Positions 1 to 8,350 of a stretch of DNA of 64,000 nt are shown one piece after another. The notes under the pieces are model-generated. The model did no database searches and was not told where the DNA came from. It saw only the letters and a list, made by a program, of their open reading frames with translations. This DNA comes from an uncultured Alphaproteobacteria bacterium (GTDB lineage: Bacteria; Pseudomonadota; Alphaproteobacteria; HIMB59), in assembly GCA_902555695.1 (NCBI GenBank), contig CACDTV010000002.1, positions 1 through 64,000 of the forward strand, in the 5' to 3' direction. A program made the position numbers and the translations under genes. The first letter of the stretch is position 1. Each line of letters opens with the position of its first letter.

Positions 1-1
1 A

Positions 2-694
2 CCTTTAGATGTTCTTTTAGAACTTGTTCATAAAAATAAATTTGATTTAAAAAATCTACCAATACTTAGTCTTTGTAACCAATATATTGCTTTTATTGTA
101 GATTTAAAAAAGGTTAGCATAGAGATAGCATCAGAATATTTACTAATGGCTGCTATTATGGTTTTTTTAAAATCTAAATACCTAGTTAATAAAGACAAAG
201 AAGAGGATGTTAAAAAAGTAACAAGATTTCTTACAAATCGATTAACGATATTAGAACTTGTAAATAAAAATAGTATTAAGTTATTCGAGCTTCCTAAATT
301 CAAACAGGAATTTTTTCCAAATACACAAAAACATAAATTAAAAATTGAAAAAAACTTTGTAATTAAAGACAAGCTCATCGATCTTTTAAAAGCTTATGCA
401 AATATTCATAAAAGAAATCAACAATATACTTTAAAGTTTAGCTCTACTAAATTATTTACGATCAAGGATGGTCAAAACGTAATTTCTAAGGAAATTCTAT
501 CTAACCAAGATTGGTTTACATTGAAGAGTTTACTACCTGATAATTTAAAATCGGATATTTTGAATAAATCATTTTTTTCTAGCACATTTAATGCCAGCCT
601 TCACATGGCAAAAGAAGATAAAAATGAAGAAAAAAAAATAGTAATTAAGCAATCTTTGCCATTTTCTGATATATATTTAAAAAAAGATGAGTGA
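2..694 (+). CDS. scpA: Segregation and condensation protein A (5' end outside window)
   Basis: This is the kleisin subunit that bridges SMC heads in the bacterial condensin. The reading frame is open from base 2, so the N-terminus lies upstream. The visible part starts in the typical ScpA stretch PLDVLLELVHKNKFDL, followed by the IASEYLLMAA helix and a lysine-rich C-terminal winged-helix region that would contact SMC. About 230 residues are visible, close to a full-length protein. It overlaps scpB by 8 bases, as in most bacterial scpAB operons. An internal ATG at 146 would cut off the conserved N-terminal domain and is not the start. Identification is firm. Confidence 0.9.
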   Translation, partial: PLDVLLELVHKNKFDLKNLPILSLCNQYIAFIVDLKKVSIEIASEYLLMAAIMVFLKSKYLVNKDKEEDVKKVTRFLTNRLTILELVNKNSIKLFELPKFKQEFFPNTQKHKLKIEKNFVIKDKLIDLLKAYANIHKRNQQYTLKFSSTKLFTIKDGQNVISKEILSNQDWFTLKSLLPDNLKSDILNKSFFSSTFNASLHMAKEDKNEEKKIVIKQSLPFSDIYLKKDE

Positions 695-1337
695 AACTTC
701 ACAAAAAATTGAAGCTTTAATATTTGCATCAAGTAAGCCAGTTTCAGAGAATGAAATTAAAAAAAGACTGGATATTCATGAGGATATTTCTGAAGTCATG
801 TCTAATTTAGAGACTGCTTATCAACATAGAGGTATAAATTTAAAAAAAATATCGAATAAGTGGATTTTCTTAACAAATACAGAAGTCAGTGAGATTTTTC
901 ATGAAAAAAAAGAAATACAAAAAAGACTTTCAAAACAAGCAATAGAGACATTAGCTATAGTTGTTTATCATCAACCTATAACAAAATCAGAAATTGAAAG
1001 CATTAGAGGAGTTGTGATAGGGCAAGGAATATTTGATCAATTAATGGAGTTTGGCTGGATAGCACCAGGAGGTCGAAAAGAAGTTCCAGGTAGGCCTATT
1101 CTTTGGGGCACTACTGAAGACTTTCTTTTACATTTTGGTTTAGGCACATTAGATAATCTTCCTGGTATAGAGGAAATGAAAAACTCTGGAATATTGGATG
1201 AAAATTTTGCTTCAATGAATATCCAAGAGGTTTCAGATGATTTAAATAAGGATGAAGCCTTCATAGATGATGACGATCAAGCAGAAACTCTCGATGAGTT
1301 TTCAAAAAGTCAATTAACGCAAAATAATGATACTTGA
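687..1337 (+). CDS. scpB: Segregation and condensation protein B
   Basis: ScpB is a small tandem winged-helix protein that dimerises on ScpA and completes the SMC-ScpAB condensin used in chromosome segregation. The 216-residue protein starts with the family pattern IEALIFASSKPVSENEI and has the conserved helix AIETLAIVVYHQPITKSEIE near residues 94-113, then RGV and GRPILWGTTEDFLLHFGL. The C-terminal tail is acidic and low complexity. Its start lies inside scpA and its end overlaps the next ABC gene by 11 bases, so the three are probably one transcript. The identification is confident. Confidence 0.93.
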   Translation: MSETSQKIEALIFASSKPVSENEIKKRLDIHEDISEVMSNLETAYQHRGINLKKISNKWIFLTNTEVSEIFHEKKEIQKRLSKQAIETLAIVVYHQPITKSEIESIRGVVIGQGIFDQLMEFGWIAPGGRKEVPGRPILWGTTEDFLLHFGLGTLDNLPGIEEMKNSGILDENFASMNIQEVSDDLNKDEAFIDDDDQAETLDEFSKSQLTQNNDT

Positions 1338-2373
1338 TGTGAGAGATCTTCACCATTCTTTCGGTGAGATAAATGCTATAAATAAACTTAGTTTTTCAAT
1401 AGAGCATAATTCGATTGTTTCCATTTTGGGTCCCTCCGGCTGTGGAAAAACTACTTTAATTCGATTAATAGCTGGTTTGGAAGAAATTCAAAAGGGGCAA
1501 ATATCTTTTGAGGGTAAATTAGTTGCAAATGAAAAATTTAATACTCCCCCTGAGCAAAGATCAATCTCTTACGTTTTTCAAGACTTTGCATTATTTCCTC
1601 ATATGAACGTAAAAGAAAATATTAGTTTTGCAGCAAGCACTAAAGTAAATAAAAAACAATTAATTGAACAAGTAATAAAATTAGCGAAAGTTGAAAATTT
1701 TCTGGATAAATATCCTCATGCTCTTAGTGGAGGAGAACAGCAAAGAGTAGCATTAGCAAGGTCAATAGCTGTTCAACCACGACTATTACTTTTAGATGAA
1801 CCATTTTCTGATTTAGATACTAATTTAAAAAAGGAAATTATTGATGACACACTACACTTAATCAATAGCTTGGACTCCTCTGCTATTGTAGTAACACACA
1901 ATGCAGAAGAGGCTATGTTTCTTAGCAATGTTATTATTGTAATGGAAAAGGGAAGAATAGTTCAGATAGGAAAACCTCGTGAAATTTACTTTAATCCTTC
2001 TAATGTTTATGTTGCCTCTTTGTTTGGAGAGGTAAATATTTTTAAGACAAAGATTTTAAATAATAAATGTGAAACTCCTTTAGGTATACTAGATACAAAA
2101 GACTTTAAAGATAACCAACAAGTAAATGTAGTAGTTAGACCTGAGGCTATTAAATTGAATGTTGAAAAGTCTCCTTTGACAAGTCCTAACTCAGGAGTTG
2201 TTGTTGACTCTAAATTTCTTGGAAATAGCGCCATGATTCATATGACAGTGAATGATAGCAATAATAAAAAACACCACGTACATAGCAAGTTAATTGGAGA
2301 GTTTTTACCTGCTCCTGCTAGTTCAGTTTCTTTTTCACTAGATCTAAACCACGTATTTATTTTTCCTAGATAA
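1327..2373 (+). CDS. Orphan ABC transporter ATP-binding protein, FbpC/PotA-like
   Basis: This 348-residue ATPase energises an unknown importer. Walker A GPSGCGKTT is at residues 35-43, the Q-loop in YVFQDFALFPHM near 82-93, signature LSGGEQQR at 133-140, Walker B LLLLDEP at 153-159 and the H-loop in VTHNAEEA. The C-terminal 100 residues resemble the TOBE regulatory domain of iron(III), spermidine or thiamine importers (FbpC/PotA/ThiQ). No permease or binding protein is adjacent; the gene overlaps scpB upstream and sits 28 bases before tatA. The substrate cannot be read from the sequence; ferric iron is the commonest annotation for such sequences. Confidence 0.85.
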   Translation: MILDVRDLHHSFGEINAINKLSFSIEHNSIVSILGPSGCGKTTLIRLIAGLEEIQKGQISFEGKLVANEKFNTPPEQRSISYVFQDFALFPHMNVKENISFAASTKVNKKQLIEQVIKLAKVENFLDKYPHALSGGEQQRVALARSIAVQPRLLLLDEPFSDLDTNLKKEIIDDTLHLINSLDSSAIVVTHNAEEAMFLSNVIIVMEKGRIVQIGKPREIYFNPSNVYVASLFGEVNIFKTKILNNKCETPLGILDTKDFKDNQQVNVVVRPEAIKLNVEKSPLTSPNSGVVVDSKFLGNSAMIHMTVNDSNNKKHHVHSKLIGEFLPAPASSVSFSLDLNHVFIFPR

Positions 2374-2401
2374 GACATCAATAATGTAGTAGATTACAAA
2401 A

Positions 2402-2596
2402 ATGGGTACATTTAGCATATGGCATTGGATAATTGTTTTAATTATCGTTCTTTTATTATTTGGAAAAGGTAAAATACCATCTTTAATGGCAGATATGGCA
2501 AAAGGAATTAAGTCTTTTAAGAGCAACATGGCTGAAGATGAAAAACCTGCTAACCCAGATCAAGACAATAAAGACAATCAAAATAAGGACCAGTAA
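2402..2596 (+). CDS. tatA: Sec-independent translocase subunit TatA
   Basis: TatA oligomerises to form the pore of the twin-arginine translocase that exports folded proteins. This 64-residue protein has one membrane helix (about residues 6-20, [15 protein letters not shown]), the FGKGKIP hinge and an amphipathic helix ending in a charged, asparagine/aspartate/lysine-rich tail. It overlaps tatB by one base (TAATG), and the order tatA-tatB-tatC is complete. It is called TatA rather than TatB because of its short tail and first position. Confidence 0.92.
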   Translation: MGTFSIWHWIIVLIIVLLLFGKGKIPSLMADMAKGIKSFKSNMAEDEKPANPDQDNKDNQNKDQ

Positions 2597-2898
2597 TGTT
2601 TTCTTTAGGTTGGATGGAGATATCCATCATCCTAATCATAACTGTAATAGTTGTAGGACCTAAGGAAATACCAACTGTTATTAAATTTATTAAAGGAATA
2701 ACCTCAGGCCTAGGAAAAATTTCTAGAGAGTTTAAATCTACTGTAAATGAGATATCTCATTTAGAGGAGGTGAAAGATATTAAAAAGGATATTTTAGATA
2801 CAAAAGAGTCAATTGTAAAAGAAGGAAAAGAATTAGACGAATTTATTGAAAAAAGTAATGATGAAATAATGAAAGGTGAAAAAAATGACCGAAGTTGA
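2596..2898 (+). CDS. tatB: Sec-independent translocase subunit TatB
   Basis: TatB pairs with TatC to receive twin-arginine signal peptides. The 100-residue protein has one short N-terminal membrane helix (residues 5-20), the GPKEIP hinge that is typical of TatB, and a long charged amphipathic/coiled region. It lies between tatA and tatC: it overlaps tatA by one base, and tatC starts within its last 14 bases. Length and tail separate it from TatA. Confidence 0.88.
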   Translation: MFSLGWMEISIILIITVIVVGPKEIPTVIKFIKGITSGLGKISREFKSTVNEISHLEEVKDIKKDILDTKESIVKEGKELDEFIEKSNDEIMKGEKNDRS

Positions 2899-3646
2899 AA
2901 GTTCAATGAATTTCTTCGATCATATAAAGGAATTAAGACAAAAACTAATTTATGTCATAATTTTTTTCATTATAACATTTATAGTTTCTTTTTATTTTTC
3001 TCAATCAATATTTGAATTCCTTGCTAAACCGTTAACTTCAATATTAGGAGATGGCAATGGATTAATTTATACAGCTCTTCAAGAGGCTTTTTTAACAAAC
3101 GTTAAAGTTGCATTTTTTACAGCTGCTTTTATTTCATTTCCTTTTTTATCAATTCAAATTTGGTCTTTTGTATCCCCAGGATTACTTAAAAAAGAGAAAC
3201 AAATTTCATTACCAACTTTAATAGCTATCCCATTTTTGTTTGTTTTAGGTGCCGCTGTTGTCTATTACGTGATATCACCCATAGCTTGGAAGTTTTTTTT
3301 AAGTTTTCAAACCTCACAAGCAGACGGTATCAATATTACTCTTCAAGCAAAAATGAATGAATATTTGTCACTTATGATGACATTTATTTTTGCTTTTGGA
3401 CTTGCTTTTCAATTACCTGTTATTTTACTTTTACTTGTTAAATTTGGTGTGCTCACTATAAGTCAATTAATTTCATTTAGAAAATATGCAATTGTTTTGT
3501 CATTTGTATTTGCTGCAATAGTAACACCACCTGATCCATTTTCACAAATTTCTCTAGCGTTGCCTATAATAATTTTGTATGAAATATCTATCCTTGTATC
3601 TAAATTTATGGCTAAGCGACAGATTAATAAGGATGAGAATAATTAA
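2885..3646 (+). CDS. tatC: Sec-independent translocase subunit TatC
   Basis: TatC is the multi-spanning receptor for twin-arginine signal peptides. About 253 residues with six predicted membrane helices; the N-terminal FFDHIKELRQKLIY matches the conserved HLxELRxRL motif, and FVSPGLLKKEK and VTPPDPFSQ are family signatures. A GTG at 2876 would add three residues, but an AAAGGTG ribosome site at 2872-2878 fits the ATG at 2885 with normal spacing, so that start is preferred. With tatA and tatB it makes a complete Tat system. Confidence 0.94.
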   Translation: MTEVESSMNFFDHIKELRQKLIYVIIFFIITFIVSFYFSQSIFEFLAKPLTSILGDGNGLIYTALQEAFLTNVKVAFFTAAFISFPFLSIQIWSFVSPGLLKKEKQISLPTLIAIPFLFVLGAAVVYYVISPIAWKFFLSFQTSQADGINITLQAKMNEYLSLMMTFIFAFGLAFQLPVILLLLVKFGVLTISQLISFRKYAIVLSFVFAAIVTPPDPFSQISLALPIIILYEISILVSKFMAKRQINKDENN

Positions 3647-3657
3647 TAGAAATTGTT

Positions 3658-4917
3658 ATGCATGATATTACTTTTATAAGAGAAAATCCTGATTTATTTG
3701 ATGAATTTTTAAAAAAGAGATTTATTGATCCAAAATCAAATGAAATTATCTCTCTTGATAAAAAAAAAAGAGACATTTTAACTAAATCTCAAGAATTAAG
3801 AGCAGAGAGAAAGAATTTATCATCTTCTTTTGCAAATCTTAACGACAGTGATAAAGCTGATTTACAAAAAAAGGTACAATTAATTAAAAACAAGATTGAT
3901 GAACTAGAAAACGATATTTCAATAATAGATGAGCAATTAAAAAATAATTTATCTAGTCTGCCAAACCTCCCACATAAAGATGTACCTGTGGGAAAAGATG
4001 AAACCTCAAACAAATTAATAAAACAAGTTGGAAAAATTCCTTCATTTAGTTTTACACCGAAATCCCACTATGAACTTGGAGAAAATTTAGAAATGATTGA
4101 TTTTGAGCAAGCTGGGAAAGTATCAGGCACACGGTTTGTATATTTAAAGAAAAAGATAGCACAATTAGAAAGAGCTATAGCTAATTTTATGTTGGATAAA
4201 CACACAAATGAATTTAATTATACAGAAATTAATCCACCTAACTTAGTTAGAGATGCTGCAACTTATGGAACTGGGCAATTGCCAAAATTTTCAGAAGATT
4301 TATTTAAAACTAACACAAATCATTGGTTGATACCAACTGCTGAGGTACCTTTGACTAATTTAGTATTAGATACAATCGTATCTGATAAAAATTTGCCCCT
4401 GAGGTACACAGCTTGGACACCATGTTATAGATCTGAAGCTGGAGCAGCAGGAAGAGACACAAGGGGTATGATAAGACAGCATCAATTTTCTAAAGTCGAA
4501 TTAGTTAGCATAACTAAAGAGGATGAGTCGGAAAAAGAGTTGGAAAGGATGTTAAATTGTGCAACTTCTATACTAGATGATTTAAAAATTCCTTACCAAG
4601 TTATTTTATTATCTTCTGGTGATATGGGTTTTTCTGCAGAAAAAACTTATGATATTGAAGTGTGGTTACCTGGCGAGGGAAAATATAGAGAAATATCTTC
4701 CTGCAGTAATTGTAATTCTTTTCAAGCTAGGAGAATGAATGCTCGTTATAAAGACTCAGATCAAAATAAATTTGTTCACACTTTAAATGGATCTGGTCTA
4801 GCAGTAGGGAGGACATTAATAGCAATTTTGGAAAACTATCAAAATGAGGATGGTAGTATTAGTATTCCACAGGTCCTGAAACCATACATGGGGAATTTAG
4901 ATAAAATCTCTAAATAA
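3658..4917 (+). CDS. serS: Seryl-tRNA synthetase
   Basis: Class II aminoacyl-tRNA synthetase that charges tRNA-Ser, one of which lies at 58.7 kb. The 419-residue protein starts MHDITFIRENPDLF, has the long N-terminal antiparallel coiled coil (about residues 30-105) that grips the tRNA long arm, TAEVPLTN, motif 2 in CYRSEAGAAGRDTRGM (about residue 256 on) and motif 3 GSGLAVGRTLIAILEN near 380. It follows tatC by 11 bases. Its last 8 bases overlap the convergent DUF815 gene. Confidence 0.96.
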   Translation: MHDITFIRENPDLFDEFLKKRFIDPKSNEIISLDKKKRDILTKSQELRAERKNLSSSFANLNDSDKADLQKKVQLIKNKIDELENDISIIDEQLKNNLSSLPNLPHKDVPVGKDETSNKLIKQVGKIPSFSFTPKSHYELGENLEMIDFEQAGKVSGTRFVYLKKKIAQLERAIANFMLDKHTNEFNYTEINPPNLVRDAATYGTGQLPKFSEDLFKTNTNHWLIPTAEVPLTNLVLDTIVSDKNLPLRYTAWTPCYRSEAGAAGRDTRGMIRQHQFSKVELVSITKEDESEKELERMLNCATSILDDLKIPYQVILLSSGDMGFSAEKTYDIEVWLPGEGKYREISSCSNCNSFQARRMNARYKDSDQNKFVHTLNGSGLAVGRTLIAILENYQNEDGSISIPQVLKPYMGNLDKISK

Positions 4918-5668
4918 TTATATTCTTACTAGAACAATAATATTTAAAAAATTGGTAAGCAGACCTACCTGTTCTATTTCCTCTTGAAAAGATCCATTTG
5001 AGTGCACTATCTTCAATGTCATTATCAAATTCTACTTTATAAAATTTACAATAATTTTTAATTATTAAGATAAAGTCTTTCTTACTTAAGTTATGAAAAC
5101 TAATCCATAATCCAAATCGATCAGATAAAGATAATTTTTCTTCAATCCCCTCATCTTGAGATATAGCAGATGATCTCTCATTATCTAACATATCTCTCTT
5201 CATTAAATGCCTTCTGTTACTTGTGACATATACTAGAAATTCGTAGTTTGAGTTGTAAAAAGATCCTTCAAGAAACGATTTAAATTGAATATACCTCCTA
5301 TCATTTTGTTCAAATGATAGATCGTCAATAAATATTATGATTTTTTTTTCGAACTTATAATTTAAAAAAATATTTGGTAAATCTGATAAATCTTCACTAT
5401 TAATTTCTAATGTTTCAAATTTATCATATTTATGAGCATAATTTTTTAATATACCTCTTATAATACTACTTTTGCCACTTCCACGTACACCCCATAAAAG
5501 ACCATGATTAAAAGCTAAACCCTCTAAAAAGTTTTTTGTATTTTCCTCTATTTTTTTTATTTGTTGATCAACACCATACAAAAGCTCTAAATCAAGGACT
5601 TTATTGAATGGTATTTTATTTAAAGAATTTTTTGATTTATTCCAACAGAGTAAATATTTATTTTTCAA
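4910..5668 (-). CDS. DUF815-family AAA+ ATPase
   Basis: A P-loop ATPase of the DUF815 family, common in Alphaproteobacteria and of unknown function. In this 252-residue protein Walker A GVRGSGKSS is at 60-68 and Walker B IIIFIDDLSF at 111-119. Sensor-like TSNRRHL and ERSSAISQDE follow, then a lysine-rich C-terminal domain with GNRTGRSAYQFF. No transmembrane segment or signal peptide is seen, so it is cytosolic. It is the only minus-strand gene between serS and yajC, overlaps serS convergently by 8 bases and shares a 69-base divergent spacer with yajC. Confidence 0.82.
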   Translation of the reverse strand: MKNKYLLCWNKSKNSLNKIPFNKVLDLELLYGVDQQIKKIEENTKNFLEGLAFNHGLLWGVRGSGKSSIIRGILKNYAHKYDKFETLEINSEDLSDLPNIFLNYKFEKKIIIFIDDLSFEQNDRRYIQFKSFLEGSFYNSNYEFLVYVTSNRRHLMKRDMLDNERSSAISQDEGIEEKLSLSDRFGLWISFHNLSKKDFILIIKNYCKFYKVEFDNDIEDSALKWIFSRGNRTGRSAYQFFKYYCSSKNIII

Positions 5669-5675
5669 TTTTATG

Positions 5676-5737
5676 TTGACTTCATTGATGATTGTGAGAT
5701 TTTAGTGCTTATTTTATTAATTTAAAGGATTTAAATC
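5676..5737 (+). promoter_or_regulatory. Candidate promoter/leader for yajC-secD-secF
   Basis: The spacer between the divergent DUF815 and yajC genes holds TTGACT at 5676-5681, a good -35 match. A weak AT-rich -10 (around 5698-5704) lies 16-17 bases downstream, and AAAGGA stands just before the yajC ATG. The -10 is poor, so this is only a candidate. Confidence 0.3.
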
Positions 5738-6001
5738 ATGGAACAACTCGCAGGAATTCTACCACTTATATTAATTTTTGTCGTTTTCTACTTTTTACTT
5801 ATTAGGCCCCAACAAAAGAAATTAAAAGATCACAAAAATATGATCGCAAATTTAAAAAAAGGTGATCGAGTTGTGACTCAAGGCGGAATTATAGGCAACA
5901 TCCATTATGTAAATGATGATGGTACTCTCTCTGTAGAAATAGCAGATAACGTACAAGTCAAAGTAGCTAAGGGTATGATAGCTGATATAGCAGCTAAATA
6001 G
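5738..6001 (+). CDS. yajC: Preprotein translocase subunit YajC
   Basis: YajC is the small membrane partner of SecDF at the Sec translocon. The 87-residue protein has one N-terminal helix (about 5-22) ending in the signature LLIRPQQKK, then the conserved MIANLKKGDRVVTQGGIIG and a small beta domain. It starts a yajC-secD-secF operon with 22 bases to secD. An AAAGGA ribosome site precedes the ATG. The identification is firm. Confidence 0.94.
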   Translation: MEQLAGILPLILIFVVFYFLLIRPQQKKLKDHKNMIANLKKGDRVVTQGGIIGNIHYVNDDGTLSVEIADNVQVKVAKGMIADIAAK

Positions 6002-6023
6002 CTTAATAAACTAAATTAACATA

Positions 6024-7481
6024 ATGATTATTTTCAAACAGTGGAGATTATGGGTATCTTTATTACTGTTAATAGGAAGCTATATATTTATTAAACCTAA
6101 TTTTGATAGTCAAACATCTGATAGCAAAATTAATTTTGGATTAGATATTCAGGGAGGGTTTTCATATTTACTAGAATTGAATGAGGAAGAATATCTCAAC
6201 AATCTTTTAGTTAAAACATCTCAATATATTGAAAATACTTATTCTATTTCATCCGATATAGATAATGGAGAAATTGTAATATCTAAAAACCAAAATTTAG
6301 ATGCTCTTACAAATATTGTTATACAAAATTTAGGTTTAGAAATTAATGAAAAATCAGATAAGGAAAATAGTTATATTTTTTCTAAACAAAGTTTTAATAA
6401 ATCATTGTCAGATATGACCTTAAATGCAGTCGAAATTGTAAGGTCAAGAGTTGATTTTCTTGGTAATAAAGAATTATCTATACAAAAAGTAGGATTAAAT
6501 AAAATTTTATTAGAAATACCTGGTGATTTGGATAATAACGTTAAAGAAGTAATCTCTAAAACAGCTAAATTAACATTGCACCTAGAAAAAAATAATATAG
6601 TTGGTTCTAAGACTTTTATAAATGAAGAAACTGGTGAACAAGTTAGAGTTCAAGAAATTCCAAATATAACTGGTGACTTTATTCAAGATGCGTCACTTCA
6701 ATATAATCAAAATGAACCAGTTGTTGCTTTTTCTTTTAATAAAGAAGGTTCAGATCTTTTTGCGAAAATGACCTCTGAAAATGTTGGTTCTAGATTTGCA
6801 ATAGTTCTTGACGGTTCTTTAATTACTGCTCCCGTTATAAGAGAGTCAATTACTGGCGGTAGTGGTCAAATATCTGGAGGTTTTACAAATGAAACTGCTA
6901 ATAATCTTGCAATCATTTTAAAGTCTGGATCTTTACCAACCCAAATAAAAATAATTCAAGAAAAACAAATAGGCCCGACTCTTGGACAAGAAGGTGTAGA
7001 GAAAGGAGTTATAGCATCAATAATAGCTCTTATAGCTATTACTCTTTTTATGATTATTTATTATAAAATTTCAGGATTTTTTACAGTTATCACAATCATT
7101 AGTTGTCTGTCTTTACTTTTTGCAATGATGTCCTTATTAAACACAACATTAACTCTACCTGGTGTTATTGGAATAGTATTAACAATAGGGATGTGTGTAG
7201 ATGCAAATGTTTTAATTTTTGAAAGAATTCGAGAAAATTTTAAACATAATATCGAAGATCCTAAAAATCATGGTTTCAATTCTGCTTATGTAACTATTCT
7301 TGACTCTAATTTAACAACATTATTCGCAGCTATTTTTTTATTTGCTTTTGGTTTTGGACCTATTAGAGGTTTCTCAATTTCATTAATTATTGGAATTATA
7401 TCCTCTCTAATAGTTACTTACATAATACTTAAATTATTTATTAATATAACTTCAATAAAATACCTTGGACTTCAAAGATGA
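6024..7481 (+). CDS. secD: Protein translocase subunit SecD
   Basis: SecD is an RND-type membrane protein that uses the proton gradient to pull proteins through SecYEG. The 485-residue protein has one N-terminal helix, GLDIQGGFSYLLEL, a large periplasmic region with VEIVRSRVDFLG and FTNETANNLAIILKSGSLP, and five C-terminal helices that include VLTIGMCVDANVLIFERIRE, with the conserved charged residues of the proton path. At 485 residues it is on the short side for SecD, as expected in a compact genome. It overlaps secF by 4 bases (ATGA). Confidence 0.95.
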   Translation: MIIFKQWRLWVSLLLLIGSYIFIKPNFDSQTSDSKINFGLDIQGGFSYLLELNEEEYLNNLLVKTSQYIENTYSISSDIDNGEIVISKNQNLDALTNIVIQNLGLEINEKSDKENSYIFSKQSFNKSLSDMTLNAVEIVRSRVDFLGNKELSIQKVGLNKILLEIPGDLDNNVKEVISKTAKLTLHLEKNNIVGSKTFINEETGEQVRVQEIPNITGDFIQDASLQYNQNEPVVAFSFNKEGSDLFAKMTSENVGSRFAIVLDGSLITAPVIRESITGGSGQISGGFTNETANNLAIILKSGSLPTQIKIIQEKQIGPTLGQEGVEKGVIASIIALIAITLFMIIYYKISGFFTVITIISCLSLLFAMMSLLNTTLTLPGVIGIVLTIGMCVDANVLIFERIRENFKHNIEDPKNHGFNSAYVTILDSNLTTLFAAIFLFAFGFGPIRGFSISLIIGIISSLIVTYIILKLFINITSIKYLGLQR

Positions 7482-8350
7482 TTAATTTTTACTCTTTTAA
7501 AAATAAATCTTATTTAGTCTCACTTACTCTAATAATACTAACAATTATAATTATTTTTTTTAAAGGATTGAATTTAGGAATTGATTTCAAAGGTGGATTG
7601 AACTTTGAGATAAAATCAAACTTAACAACTAATCAGCTTAATGAATACTTTGATTTTATAGACACTGACAGAGAAGTCTTAATTAAAAGAGAGGTTGGCA
7701 GTGATGTTTTCAGTATCAGAATAGAGTCAGGTGATAATAATCCTGTTTTTATTGAAGAAATAAAAAATATAATTGATCAAAACCCTGATATTGAAATATT
7801 ACTCTCTGAGTATATAGAACCAACTTTTAGTGAAGAACTTATAAAAAATTCTATTTATGCTTTAGCATCTTCTTTGTTGGTAATAGCTGTTTATGTTTGG
7901 ATAAGGTTTGATTGGCAGTTTGCAGCATCAGGTATATTCGCATTATTACATGACGTTTTTGTAGCTATAGGCTTTATGTCATTATTTAATATTGAATTTA
8001 ATTTAACGATGATCGCAGCTTTGCTACTAATTGCAGGTTACAGCATAAACGATACTATAGTTTTATTTGATCGACTTAGAAGTTTAACTTCAAACGAGGA
8101 AAATAAAGATAATTTTGAAACTAATGTTAACAACTCAATTAAATTAAATCTTCGAAGAACTATATTGACAAGTTTCACAACTATTTTGGCATTATTATGT
8201 CTAGTTTTTCTTGCACCTGTCAATTTAACTGAAATGCCAATAGTTTTTATTTTTGGAGTTTTGATTGGAACTTTTTCTTCTTTATTTCTGGTGCTTGGAA
8301 TAGTGGGGGATTTGAATTATGAAGCAGTGCTTAAAGCAAGAGACTCTTGA
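7478..8350 (+). CDS. secF: Protein translocase subunit SecF
   Basis: SecF pairs with SecD in the accessory Sec motor. It has 290 residues with six membrane helices: GLNLGIDFKGGLNFEI after the first, and IAGYSINDTIVLFDRLRS in the conserved fourth region. It is translationally coupled to secD through ATGA. Its last 34 bases are shared with the 3' end of the convergent uvrA gene, so the C-termini of both proteins are encoded on opposite strands of the same DNA. Confidence 0.95.
   Translation: MINFYSFKNKSYLVSLTLIILTIIIIFFKGLNLGIDFKGGLNFEIKSNLTTNQLNEYFDFIDTDREVLIKREVGSDVFSIRIESGDNNPVFIEEIKNIIDQNPDIEILLSEYIEPTFSEELIKNSIYALASSLLVIAVYVWIRFDWQFAASGIFALLHDVFVAIGFMSLFNIEFNLTMIAALLLIAGYSINDTIVLFDRLRSLTSNEENKDNFETNVNNSIKLNLRRTILTSFTTILALLCLVFLAPVNLTEMPIVFIFGVLIGTFSSLFLVLGIVGDLNYEAVLKARDS

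Noticed and set aside
28-378. 116-residue minus-strand frame over the start of the window
   Set aside because: It is antisense to scpA, which has clear family motifs; no ribosome site or family similarity.
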